64,000 nt of DNA, taken from NCBI GenBank assembly GCA_010356995.1, contig ML996687.1, forward strand, positions 1,521,148-1,585,147. The letters run 5' to 3'. Source of the DNA: Trichodelitschia bisporula (lineage: Eukaryota > Ascomycota > Dothideomycetes > Phaeotrichales > Phaeotrichaceae). The position numbers and the translations under genes are program-made. Shown piece after piece: positions 54,358 to 64,000 of this stretch. Below the pieces are notes generated by a model. That model saw nothing but the letters and a program-made list of their open reading frames with translations. It made no database searches and was not told the DNA's origin. Position 1 is the first letter of the stretch. Every line of letters begins with the position of its first letter.

Positions 54358-57304
54358 ATGGAAAGAGCAGCAACAACATCGTACACTTCTGCCTCCTCGC
54401 AACACCCTACCACATCCTATCCGGAGTACACTACGACGACTCCGCTTCCACGCATAGGACGCCGGAGAGATGGGAGGTCAGCAGCAGCTCGACCGAGAAC
54501 GGAGCGTTCAACCATTGCAGACCCGAGTGACGATGTCGTCTGTGCAATCACCGAATCTCGCGGTGTCTCCCCAACAGTCGGGCTGGCATTTATCAACCTC
54601 GACGTGGGCAGAGCTGTCATTTGCCAGATCAGTGACAACCAGACCTACGTCCGTACTCGCCACAAGTTAGAAGTCAATGGTCCTTCTCGCGTGCTGATGC
54701 CTTCGACTGCTGCTAACCCGCCATCCAAACTCTTCCATATGGTGGAGGGTTGCGTGAACAGCATCGGGTCCTCTTTAAGCCTTCTTGATCGTCGCTACTA
54801 CGACGAAAGTAGCGCACTGGCATACATACGTAACTTAGCTATTGCTGAAGATCTGGGAGCACTCGATATTGCGGCTAAAGGTAACTACTTTGCCGTCTGT
54901 TGTTTTGCCGCCGTGAGTCTTATACTCTACTCCGTACCATTACCGCTGATTTCAAGTCAGATCATGAAGTTCGTAGAATTTCAGCTCGGCAAGACCTTTC
55001 CGTTCCGCTCCTTGAGGGTTGCCTATGAGCCAGCCGAAGGTTCCATGGTGATTGACATGCCTACCGTCCACTCACTGGAGTTGATTCAAAATCTCGAAAA
55101 CCAGAAATCTAAGCAGTGTCTCTACGGCCTCCTTGACGAAACTCTGACGCCTATGGGATCACGCTTTTTGCGGAGTTGCATTTTGCAGCCGTCAATTGAT
55201 CCAGATGTCATTGCAAAGCGTTACGATGCCGTAGAAGAACTCACCACCAAGGAAGATATGTTTTTCGCCACGAGACAAGGTATGCGCTTTTCGGAGACTT
55301 TCTTAACTGATTTTCACAGCACTCAAATCGACATGCGATGCAGAAAAAGTTCTCACCGGGGTGAGTAACTGTAGCCATTTTACGCTGCCAGTCTGCTAAC
55401 GCACACCCAGTTCATCATGATTCATGCCAACCCTTCCACGATTCATACTGAGCAGACGATCAACAGGCTTATTATCGTTAAACAATTCGCTGCTTCCATG
55501 AGACCAGTGTTCGAAGCCTTGGCGGGAGCCCAAAGCGCTCTTCTTCGCAGCATTCAGAAGGTGACCTATCGTCCCTTGCGGATCGAAGGGAATACTGACC
55601 GAAAGAAAGAACTGTAATCCACGTTGCCTTGAGCCAATATATGAGATCATTGGCCAGGCAATCAACGAAGACACAGCGTTTGCTAAAAGTCCACTGGAAA
55701 TGAGAAATCAGCGTATATATGCAGTCAAGTCCGGTGTGAACGGCCTTCTGGACGTTGCCAGGCAAACCTACAAGGAATCGTCCGAAGACGCGTATCGCCA
55801 CCTAGAGGATCTGTCAAGTAATGTTGATTACATTGTTACGTCTGTTTACTAACCGCACACAGATCAGCATAGCTTGCCTTTGGATCTGAAGTATGACAAC
55901 GCCCGGCAATTTTACATTCGGATCTCGGCAAACGATGTTGGAGACCAGCCTCTCCCACTGACCTTTATCAATGTCTTCCGGAAGAAGGGTATGATTGAGT
56001 GTCAAACGTTGAGTCTGCTGAAGATGAACCAAAAAGTAACATCAACTCCTGGGTTCACAGTCAGCGTGCTAACTGGCCTTCAGATCTCTGATGCCATCGT
56101 CGAAATCATCGCCATGAGTAAGTGCGAGAGGGCATCGTTACAAGTCATCTGACCTTTCCAAGGCGCCAAAGTTGCACATGAGACCACCCAAGCGGTGCAA
56201 CAGCAGGTGTCTCTTTTGTTTCGATGCTGCGATAGTATCGCCATGCTTGATATGGTAAGGAAAATCTTATTCCGCCACTTGCCTGCGCTCATGGGCTTAG
56301 CTTGCAGCCTTCGCTCAACTGGCAACTAGTCAAGGCTATGGTGAGTCGAAATCCTGCAACAGCATATGCGAGCTCACATATAGCCAGTGCGTCCTGTCCT
56401 TACGGACACGTTGGCCATCCAAGCCGGTCGCCATCCTATCCGTGAGAAGTTCCACTCCCTGAGGTACATCCCAAACGACGTCTATGCAACCCAACAAACG
56501 CGGTTCCAGATTATCACGGGGTGTAACATGTCCGGTAAGTCAACATACATCAGAAGCGTTGCTCTCATGGTTGTTATGGCCCAAATTGGCAGTTTTGTAC
56601 CCGCTACCTACGCTTCATTCCCTATCAGACACCAACTGTTTGCCCGTGTCAACGTGGACGACTCTATCGCAGCGAGCGCAAGCACTTTCGCAGCTGAAAT
56701 GCGGGAGACGGCTTTCATCATGAGGAACATAGACCGTCAGTCGATGGCCATACTCGACGAGCTGGGCCGGGGAACCAGTACCAGGGATGGTTTGACAATT
56801 GCGCTTGCAATCGCGGAAGCATTGGTCGAAAGCCGGGCGCTGGTGTGGTTTGCGTCGCATTTCCGGGATCTTGCTACCATAATGGCTGAACGCAACGGAT
56901 GTATCAACCTACATCTTGCCGTTGAAATGAGAGGTGAGGCAGCCATGACTATGATGTACAAGATCGCAGAAGGGTACTCCAAGGAGGAGCACTATGGGCT
57001 CAAACTGGCTCGAGTCGTCCCTTTGCCTGCCAACGTGCTTCATATCGCCGAGGAGGTGACGCAAAAGCTGGACAGTCGGGCGAAAAAAAAGCAGGAACAT
57101 TCTACGGCCGTAATGCGTGAGAGGCGGCGGAAGCTGATACTTAGCCTTAAGGAACATCTGACGCAAGCGGAGCAAGGAACTATGGGCGGAGAAATCTTAG
57201 CAAACTGGCTGAGGGAATTGCAGAGGGAGTTTGTGGTTCGGATGACGGCCATTGACTCTGAAGCTGAAGGGGCCGATGGAACTGATGCCATGTCCGATTA
57301 TTGA
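54358..57304 (+). CDS. MSH4: Meiotic MutS homologue Msh4
   Basis: Msh4 with Msh5 stabilises recombination intermediates and promotes crossovers; it lacks mismatch-binding domain I. Ten exons are read: 54358-54912, 54961-55279, 55320-55360, 55411-55560, 55610-55817, 55863-56035, 56084-56117, 56163-56254, 56301-56340 and 56388-57304. They give 842 residues. The chain begins with a Thr/Ser/Arg-rich tail, then the MutS II/III core (VGLAFINLDVGR, GNYFAVCCFAAIMKF, GSMVIDMPTVHSLELIQNL). The ATPase has Walker A GCNMSGKST near 582 and Walker B AILDELGRGTSTRDG near 660. VWFASHFRDLATI and EEHYGLKLARVV follow. The micro-exons (34-41 nt) are forced by the alignment, for example MLDM|LAAFAQLATSQGY|VRP. The N-terminal start is the least certain point. 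Confidence 0.93.
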
Positions 57305-57548
57305 ATTCACATCGCGGCCGACATAGCATGGAACGAGTAGAATTCAAGGTACCAGAGCTAAGACAATGGTATCACCGGTAGCTCATAACCCACCACTGCC
57401 GCCGCAGCTTTGTCGTCAACCACATAGCTATCTTGAGGCCAAGATACAAAACGCTCATTACATTTGAACATCATGACCGCAAAGCTTCTTCAAGAGTGCA
57501 CAAATGTAAGCTTGGTCCGCAACGCTTTTCTGTTAATGCACCAGAACC

Positions 57549-59223
57549 TCAGCGCTTCGCTTTAGCGTGCTTCAAGGCACCCTCAAGGGCAAACTGAGAC
57601 GGGACACCCTCAATGCGGTGCGTCGAGTTGAGGTTCTTGACCATCGTAATCTGGTAGCAAGTGGCCGAACCTTGCCGAGAGATGATGGTGGAGTAGGCGA
57701 GGAAGTACTCCCAGATCTCATCATAGTTAGCAACATCCCCTGAAGCCGCGCACTTCACTCACTCTAAACCAGCGTTTGCCGTATTTCGCTTCGATCTTGT
57801 CCTTGTTGGCCAACCAGTTACGGTACCACCTCCAGAGCGTTGCGGAGTAGTGGACACCGATAGTGTCGATCTGCTTGATTTCGAAGCCAGCGCCCTCGAG
57901 TCTGTCGACGAAGAACCCAAGCGGCGTGGAGGCGTCAGCACCGGGAAAGACGTACTTGTTCATGAACAGGCCCCAAATGAGATCCTCGTACTGCCATGAT
58001 TTCCTAAGGCCGGCAATCTGGAGGAAAAAGATGCCATCATCATCGAGCATGTCGTACACTTGCCTGCAGAATGCCGAGAAGTGGCGTACACCAACATGTT
58101 CAGCCATTTCCAAACAGGTGATCTTGTTGTAGCGGCCTTCCGGGATCGGAATATCTCGGTAGTCCATACAGAGAATGCGGCTTTGCTCTTCATTAATACC
58201 TTCCTTACGGAGCCCGTTGTTGCCCCAAGCTGTCTGATTGCGACCGAGGGTGATGCCAGTCACACTGACGCCGTAATTCACGCTGGCAAAGCGGGCCAGA
58301 GTTCCCCAGCCGCAGCCAATGTCAAGCATACGCTCACCTTTTTGGAGCGCAATTTTTTCACAGACAATTGCGAGCTTGTTGTCTTGGAGTTGTTCGAGGG
58401 TCTCTTCTTTGGTAATGTCGGATATGATGCCAGAGGTATAGATCATCCTCGGGCCAAGGAACCAACCGTAGAAGTCATCGCCGCGATCGTAATGATCACG
58501 CACTTGCTCCTCATCTGCGACAAAGTAAGTAAAGCCTCAAAAACAACAGCACGACCGACCTTGAGAACGAGTGTGCATAATAACCTCAGGAATCATTCCC
58601 GTCAAGAAGAACTTGAACAGACTGAAATTGAAATGAAAGCTAGCCCAGTCATGGCGGTATTCGAGAACCTCCAAGCAATCTCCGTTGAAGTCCGCTTCCC
58701 CATCGAAATACTTTTCGTGGAAAGTTTCGATTGAGATCTTCGTCCGTCCGTGGTATTTCTCCCGGTCCTCCTCCTTGAGGAACTTCAGATAATGCTCAAT
58801 TGGCTTTCCAGGAAGCCGAGCCTTCTCATTTAGTCGTGGCGAGTAGCTGGAGACAAGTGTCCAAAAGCCCACGAGGAGTGGGAGCGATGTAAGAGCAGCA
58901 AAGAAGATCCATGTCTTCAAACCACCGCCGACCTTGCGGGTCAAGTACCAGGGAACGATGGTAAGAATTGCAAAGAGGACGTAGTTGTTGAAGTGCTCGC
59001 CCCCAGGACCGTCGGCGGGCAACGGGGCATTCTTGATGGCCGGAGACTGAGGGTAGAGTCAGTGAATGTGGGTGGGGGAGGTTTCCAGTGCGCAGGGAGC
59101 TTTGATACTTACCGTGGTGACTTTGACTCCACAATCGAAGGCAATTGGCTCGGGGTTTGGGGCAGGAGGAGTCTCAATGAACTCGAATGAGTCCTCCGAC
59201 GGAGTCTTCCCGCTGTCGGGCAT
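57549..59223 (-). CDS. Sphingolipid C9-methyltransferase
   Basis: This ER-membrane enzyme adds the C9 methyl branch to the sphingoid base of fungal glucosylceramides, using SAM; it is related to cyclopropane fatty acid synthases. Exons 59223-59113, 59046-58560, 58514-57763 and 57716-57549 give 505 residues, as in characterised fungal enzymes. Two N-terminal membrane segments (NYVLFAILTIVPWYL, WIFFAALTSLPLLVGFW) precede the catalytic domain. It has DHYDRGDDFYGWFLGPRMIYTSGI, SAM motif I MLDIGCGWGTLARFA, GITLGRNQ, CLEMAEHVG, and IDTIGVHYSATLWRWY. The last intron contains GCTAAC and ends ATGAG, restoring RWFR|IWEYFLAYSTIISRQG. Loss of this enzyme affects hyphal growth and virulence in some fungi. 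Confidence 0.95.
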
Positions 59224-59510
59224 GGCTAGAGTACGGTGAAGACGGAGGGCAGAGGAAAGTCTAGGTTGAAGAGGGAAAGGCGGCGATAGGATACATAAGT
59301 TTTGGCAACGTACGGGCCGTGCACAGTACCTTGGCGAATTCGGAACGGAGCTCGGGCCTTTGCTGGTGTTTTTCAGTTGAGCCAGTGGCTGGTTTGGTGG
59401 CTGGACATGGCACCAGGGGAACGGTGTCAACGGTCCAGTGATAAGGCGCTATCATCCGCATGTACATGTGTGCAGAGGCACAATGAATGCATTTTTTAAA
59501 GCTGCAACAT

Positions 59511-60545
59511 CTATACTCCGAGGTCCCCTGGTGCAGGCGTCCCAACAGTCTCAAGCAAATTTCTCTTGACACGTTCCTGCATCTCGGCCGTTACTCCGGC
59601 GTGCTCGAGATATTTCTCAATTGACCCGTATTTCTGCTCAATGTGCTCCACCATCTTGACTACAAGCTTCTCGTCGCAATCTGCAAATTCTGCTGTCAGG
59701 CCAATCGACTCAATCTCCTGCACTCTCTCCGCCCTTTCAGTCGTCAGCTCCGGCCCGGAAAGCATGTAGTCGTGGTGGATGGCAGCCGTCGACACATGTA
59801 GCAGTAGCAGCACCATGAGCACCACCAAGCCCGTCCGGTCCTTGCCTTGTGTACAGTGAATCATCAGGGGGTAGTTTGCGGGCTCCGCAAGAACGTCAAA
59901 GACCTCCCGGACTTCCTTGATGCACGCATCAGTTGAATCGACGCCGAGACCGATCAACCCTCGCTCCCGCATCACGTTCGTTCCAAGCACCCGGATGGCT
60001 TGTACTCGGTATCCAGCCGCCATGTAGCTTACAAGCTTAATGACATTGATCCATGATAGCTGCTTCATCAGAGCCCGAGAATAAGCCGACCCGTTGAAGT
60101 TGATCTTGAAGAACTGCAAGTGCATGGACTCAAATGGCACCTCCGGGGGACTTTCAGCTGCACCAACTCGGGCTTGTCGCTTTTCGACTTGTTGGATGTG
60201 CTCTGATCTTGAGTCCGTCAGCGTGTATCGTTTATTTCATTTCCTTGACATACTCAGTCCGTAGGTCGATGACGCTTGTTATGCCAAACTCTTGGACAAG
60301 CCTTTGCCTGTCATTTTCAGATGCGTGGTCTGCAATTCGTGAATAAAGACCCATGACCTTTGTACGGTTGTACCAGCATACCAGGCCTTGCACAGCGGTA
60401 TAGTCTTCCAGACTGGAGGATTCTGAAGGCTTGTGAGTACTTGGAAAAGCGACAGGATAGCGAAACATGCTTACGGCATTCCTACGAAGCTGTTGATGGT
60501 TTGCCCAACATCGCGAAAGTTCAAGATTGTTTGGAGAGGTGACAT
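59511..60545 (-). CDS. CX5R tyrosine/lipid phosphatase (Y_phosphatase3 family)
   Basis: Exons 60545-60475, 60422-60382, 60329-60254 and 60207-59511 give 294 residues. The N terminus MSPLQTILNFRDVGQTINSF and the spliced ILQSGRLYRCARPD are the conserved lead-in of the fungal tyrosine-phosphatase family. Then come ITSVIDLRTESEHIQQ and the active site HCTQGKDRTG (Cys near residue 180). The P-loop with Lys and Asp (CTQGKDRT) resembles the MptpB-like group that handles phosphotyrosine and phosphoinositides. Three introns of 39-52 nt are needed; each restores conserved sequence. The substrate is unknown. It is convergent to nothing close; its promoter faces the next plus-strand gene. Confidence 0.9.
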
Positions 60546-61054
60546 CGCGCTGCTCAGTTAGTGAATAATTCTAGTCGGCGAGGGATAGTTAAGTGCTTCC
60601 TCGCTCTTGAAAACTAGAACCAAGGAGCAAAGGGGGTGCTACGTTTATAGGTAAGCAAGGCGGGCCAATGCGTTCGGTGGTGGCCGCGTTTCTGGCGTGC
60701 CAGGGCACAGGTACAGCGCTCCTGCTAGCTGCAGTCGTTCAACACCCATCACAGTCCAAATGCTGTGATGCGCGCTTCCATCTCATCAACAGCTTTTCGT
60801 ACCCTCTTGGGACAAGACTATTATAATATCGTGCCCTTTTTTCTGTTTTCCACAAATCTCTCAGCCGAAAACCCGATGACTGGAGGGTTGGCTTCGAAGA
60901 AGAAGGAACGGTTGGTGATACCGAAAGCCGTCATGACATCATACCCAGTTTGACAATATCAATCCAGGTCATCCACTGCTGCAGCTTGCAGCCCTCCTTC
61001 AGCTTTACTACACCAGAATCTTGGTTCGAATCTCGAAAACCATTAGACACCGTC
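60546..61054. promoter_or_regulatory. Divergent upstream region, phosphatase / unknown gene
   Basis: These 509 bp hold the promoters of both outward-facing genes. A plus-strand frame open from 60765 is short and unremarkable. No motif is claimed. Confidence 0.45.
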
Positions 61055-62960
61055 ATGTCTAGCCGTCTTGCTAGCTTTCCAGCGTTGAGCTATGAGCAGG
61101 AGCATGCCCGCACCGCAGCAGCTCTCGCCTTCATCAACGCAAACCCGCTGCCGAGCGAGTTATCGTCGACATCCCAAAGTCCTCTCGCAAAATCAATGGC
61201 CAACATAGCAGTCGGAAAGCACGACCTCTCAACCGTTTCGATCGCATCGGGATGGTCTGCAAGAAAGGCCGGCATCAACACGACTGCGTACACGTGTAAA
61301 TCCTCGCATGAGAAACACCTTTCGGCTTGCTTGCAGCCCGGATGCTCCCCCACAGATTCTGGTACTCCGAAGGTAACCATGAAATCTGCTCCGCGGGATG
61401 GACTTCATCCTCTGCCACCGCCTTTCGGTGCTGCCAAAGCCGATGCTAGAAACCGTCGGATTGTTTCAGAAGCTACCGCCATTTCCGCGGCACAGCAGAT
61501 CTCCATGCGGCCAGAGAGCACTGATAAGTTCCATCGCCGAAGCGGTATACAAAGGCTCGCCAAGAAGGAGCAGATGGAGGCGAATCTTGATGGTGACTGG
61601 AATAGAGCGAAGCCCACCCTGCCAGACGACGGACATAGCGGAAAGACTCGAATGCCAACCCCTCAAAGCCTGCTCATGGTGGCAGCAGCCAATGTTCAAG
61701 CCAGATTGGAGGAACTAGACCAAAGAATTCTGGATGAAAAGAATATGACGCCTCCGGCCGCACTTCGAGGCTGGAGTACATTTGTGCGACACGCTCAGTT
61801 TCCTCAGCAGCGATGGCCAACAAGGAGTAAAAAACTGACCAAAGGCGTCAACGAGGGTGGGCATACCGAAGTTGGTTGGATTGAAGCAGACAGCGTCCGC
61901 AGTAGTCTTCAAGATGTGGAGAATATCGCACCCGAAGGTGAAGCCCAGGAAAGTTTGAAGCTTGCCAGACCGAGCGTGAATCGTCACGGACAAGAGGCGC
62001 AGATGAGGGGTAAGCCACATTTCCCCTTTTTGCACAGGCCGTATTGCTGTGGCTTACACTACCATTATGTTGGAAGAGATACGAGTCGATAAGAGGCATA
62101 ATGCACTAAAAAAGCAAGTACGCCATGTGCAAGCCTCCAGAACGGTGAGGCGAGGCGTGGGGACCGACGATGGTGGAGGAGGAGTAACCATACTTAGCTC
62201 TAAGGAACCCCCTCGAACGAAGCCACCTTCGCAGCGCGTCACCAAACCTCACCGCACTCCGTCGCAGGCAAGCTGTGATTCTGAGCCTTTACCTTTGCAA
62301 AAGCCCGACTTGCGTGCTTCAGTCGCCGACATCGAAATGGCAGCTCACCCCACCATCCCACCCCCACCAAGCGGCTCTACCAGCCGCGTTCGGAGTTGGG
62401 GTCCGACATCTTTTCACAATTTGGTTCCTCCTGGCGAGGCTCAGGGGGCACCCACGAAGCCCGAATCCAAAGGGCTGAAATCCATTTTCCACAAGCTGAG
62501 GCGAGCCCGCAAGACGAGAAGCGAAGCCCACATCGGCGACAAGATACAGTTCAACTATGAGCCACCAAACGAAGGCGCACAGACGTCCGTTGACCATGCG
62601 GAGGTTACAGAGATGTCCTTGCCAGTATCGCAGCGCAACAGCACCATTCGTCAGGACTCTCCAGATGAATATCACAGTGCGGTGTCAACGGTTTCGAGCA
62701 ACAGCCCCGAACTTCCAGAGGAGCGCGGGAGGTCACTTAACCGCATCAGTGTCCTGAGCGGCAACAGCGGCAAGACGAACGAGGTTGAGGAAGCAAGGGA
62801 CAAGTTCGATGATCGCCTTGTACCTCCCTTGACCTTTACCAGCAAAAAGGCGGAAAGTCCTGGGCGAGATTCCAAGTTTCATGAAGTCTTCGAGGAACCG
62901 GAGCTGGAGGTGAGATGGAAAGGTGTCGATTCAGCAACGCGGTCCGAAGCCAGTCGATGA
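61055..62960 (+). CDS. Large disordered fungal protein, function unknown
   Basis: Exons 61055-62009 and 62038-62960 give 625 residues; the 28-nt gap between them is very short for an intron. It has GTAAGC, a CAG end and restores frame, but its length is a warning, and a frameshift in the sequence or a different structure is possible. The N terminus (MSSRLASFPALSYEQEHARTAAA, LAFINANPLPSE) is helix-forming and the most likely conserved part. The middle has a segment KEQMEANLDGDWNRAKPTLP and helix SLLMVAAANVQARLEELDQRILDEKNMTPP. The C-terminal half is basic and Ser/Pro-rich with acidic patches and GLKSIFHKLRRARKTRSE. I do not recognise it. Confidence 0.65.
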
Positions 62961-63333
62961 CAGATTTGACTGCTGTTATGGGAACGAGAAACTGACGGCC
63001 CGGGGCGATTTGAAGCAATCGTTTCGTACGGCCTCGCGAGGTAGCCTCTCGCTGTAATATCAATGGCAGCCTTACCGGCTCGTTCTCGGAGTTCCAGGAG
63101 ATGGCAGTAGACGTCGAATTGAATATACAGTTAAAAGCAGCCGATGAAGGTGGAGCCAACGAAGGTTGTTGGCCCTGCGCCACCAGGGTTGTTTGATCGA
63201 AGGGTCATGGTGGGGCAGGATGCGGCATAAGCCCCCCGTAACCAGGGTCAAGGACCCCCCTCAGTCAAGTGACGACATCTGATAAACTGCCACTCGAGAC
63301 GATAAGATTTTCTTCCGCACCACACCAAGTACC
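62961..63333. other. Intergenic, no gene seen
   Basis: This is the 3' region of the unknown gene and the promoter of the last gene. Runs ccccccgtaac and acccccctcag near 63235-63265 are the only notable sequence. Confidence 0.45.
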
Positions 63334-64000
63334 ATGGCAGTGCAGACTTTGACTACAGGAGACAACTTCTTCACCTCATTCAACACTTCCGTTCCGCGGC
63401 TTTTCATTACGGCCGAGACGGACACGGAAGAAGAGTTTGATCAAGTCACTTTAGAGCAATGGAGGGCTGAGGGGTTCAGGGTTACTTACCTTCCCTATGG
63501 GAAGGGCAGTCGAGGATACGTGCAAGATTTGGAGAGCATCGGTAGGAATCTAAGTTTGGGAGACAGCTTTGCTGTTGTAGGTACGTACGGGCTTCATGTC
63601 TTCCAACCGTTTTGGCTAAGGGCTATCTCTTGCAGCATTTGGTGATGCAGCAGCAACATGCCTTGAAACGTTCCGCAAGTCAACGCGCAAGCTTTGCGCG
63701 CTCGTCGCGTACTACCCAACATCGATTCCCGACCCACACTCGTCATTTCCAATTGGGATGAAAACTTTGGTGCACCTGGCAGGAGAGGAGGTGGGTGTGA
63801 CGAGGGCACACGAGGTGCTGGGAATCCAAGGGAAGAGGAGGACAACAACGAAGAAAATACCAAGTGGAACCGGTACAGGCGGGAAGCTCAAGCTGGCATA
63901 CCCAAGCTACACGTACACTGGGGTGGCCCCCGGGTTTGCGGAGCACGATCTGGAAGAGTACGACAAAGTGGCTGATCGCCTTGCGTGGTCGCGAAGTCTT
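63334..64000 (+). CDS. Dienelactone hydrolase-like protein, 5' part (cut by window end)
   Basis: Exon 1 is 63334-63580; exon 2 starts at 63636 and stays open to the end of the window. About 204 residues are visible. The start MAVQTLTTGDNFFTSFNTSVPRLF is hydrophilic, then ITAETDTEEEFDQVTLEQWRAEGF and VTYLPYG lead to DSFAVVAFGDAAATCLE and KLCALVAYYPTSIPDPHSSFP. The central 'vA(F/Y)G..A' and 'ALVAYYP' strands resemble the alpha/beta-hydrolase fold of fungal dienelactone hydrolase-family proteins. In those, a C-terminal NTF2-like part often follows. The catalytic His would lie outside this window, and no GCSxG-type nucleophile is obvious in what can be seen. The substrate is unknown. Confidence 0.7.

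Overview
The window looks like chromosomal DNA of a filamentous ascomycete (Pezizomycotina). About 36 genes lie close together on both strands. Almost all are split by introns of 45-60 nt with GT...AG ends and CTAAC/CTGAC-like branch sites. The gene set also fits: a velvet regulator (VelB), a sphingolipid C9-methyltransferase, a 3-dehydroshikimate dehydratase, a small Hsp30-type chaperone and an N-terminal-histidine secreted protein. I cannot place it below class level. I saw no transposon, LTR element, CRISPR array, tRNA or rRNA. Exon boundaries below were worked out by hand from splice signals, reading frame and remembered family alignments.

Layout. 1-1.6 kb: no gene seen. 1.6-8.6 kb: tropomyosin (-) diverging from an unrecognised disordered protein (+), a GPI-type secreted CAP protein (+), and a WD40-cyclophilin of the PPWD1/Cyp15 type (+). 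8.7-18 kb: a GNAT acetyltransferase (-), a Rad5/HLTF-type HIRAN-SNF2-RING protein (+), HIS1 (-), RPS28 (+) and cytochrome c1 (-). 18-21.7 kb: a 3-dehydroshikimate dehydratase (-) head to head with ARO3-type DAHP synthase (+). 23-30 kb: Hsp30 (+) behind heat-shock elements, RPB11 (-), a nitronate monooxygenase (+), DGAT2 (+) and an LPMO-like secreted protein (-). 30-32.1 kb: a long gene-poor stretch.

32-46.5 kb: STE24 protease (+), a likely Pol I subunit Rpa14/Ker1 (-), small uncertain ORFs, velB (-), HEL2 (-), MND1 (-), a likely RRN10 (-) and ATG5 (-). 47-64 kb: small uncertain ORFs, a METTL21-like methyltransferase (-), a conserved unknown (+), a small stress-type protein (+), RSA4/NLE1 (-) diverging from MSH4 (+), sphingolipid C9-methyltransferase (-), a CX5R phosphatase (-), an unknown (+), and a dienelactone hydrolase-like gene cut by the window end.

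Most of this is ordinary housekeeping content: ribosome and polymerase I/II parts, meiosis (MND1, MSH4), autophagy, lipid and amino-acid synthesis. I found no convincing new multi-gene system. The most notable items are a perfect 18-bp inverted repeat across the ATG5 stop codon, the head-to-head DAHP synthase/dehydroshikimate dehydratase pair, probable but divergent Rrn10 and Rpa14 homologues, an MND1 gene whose first coding exon seems to be only the ATG, and a histidine-brace candidate.
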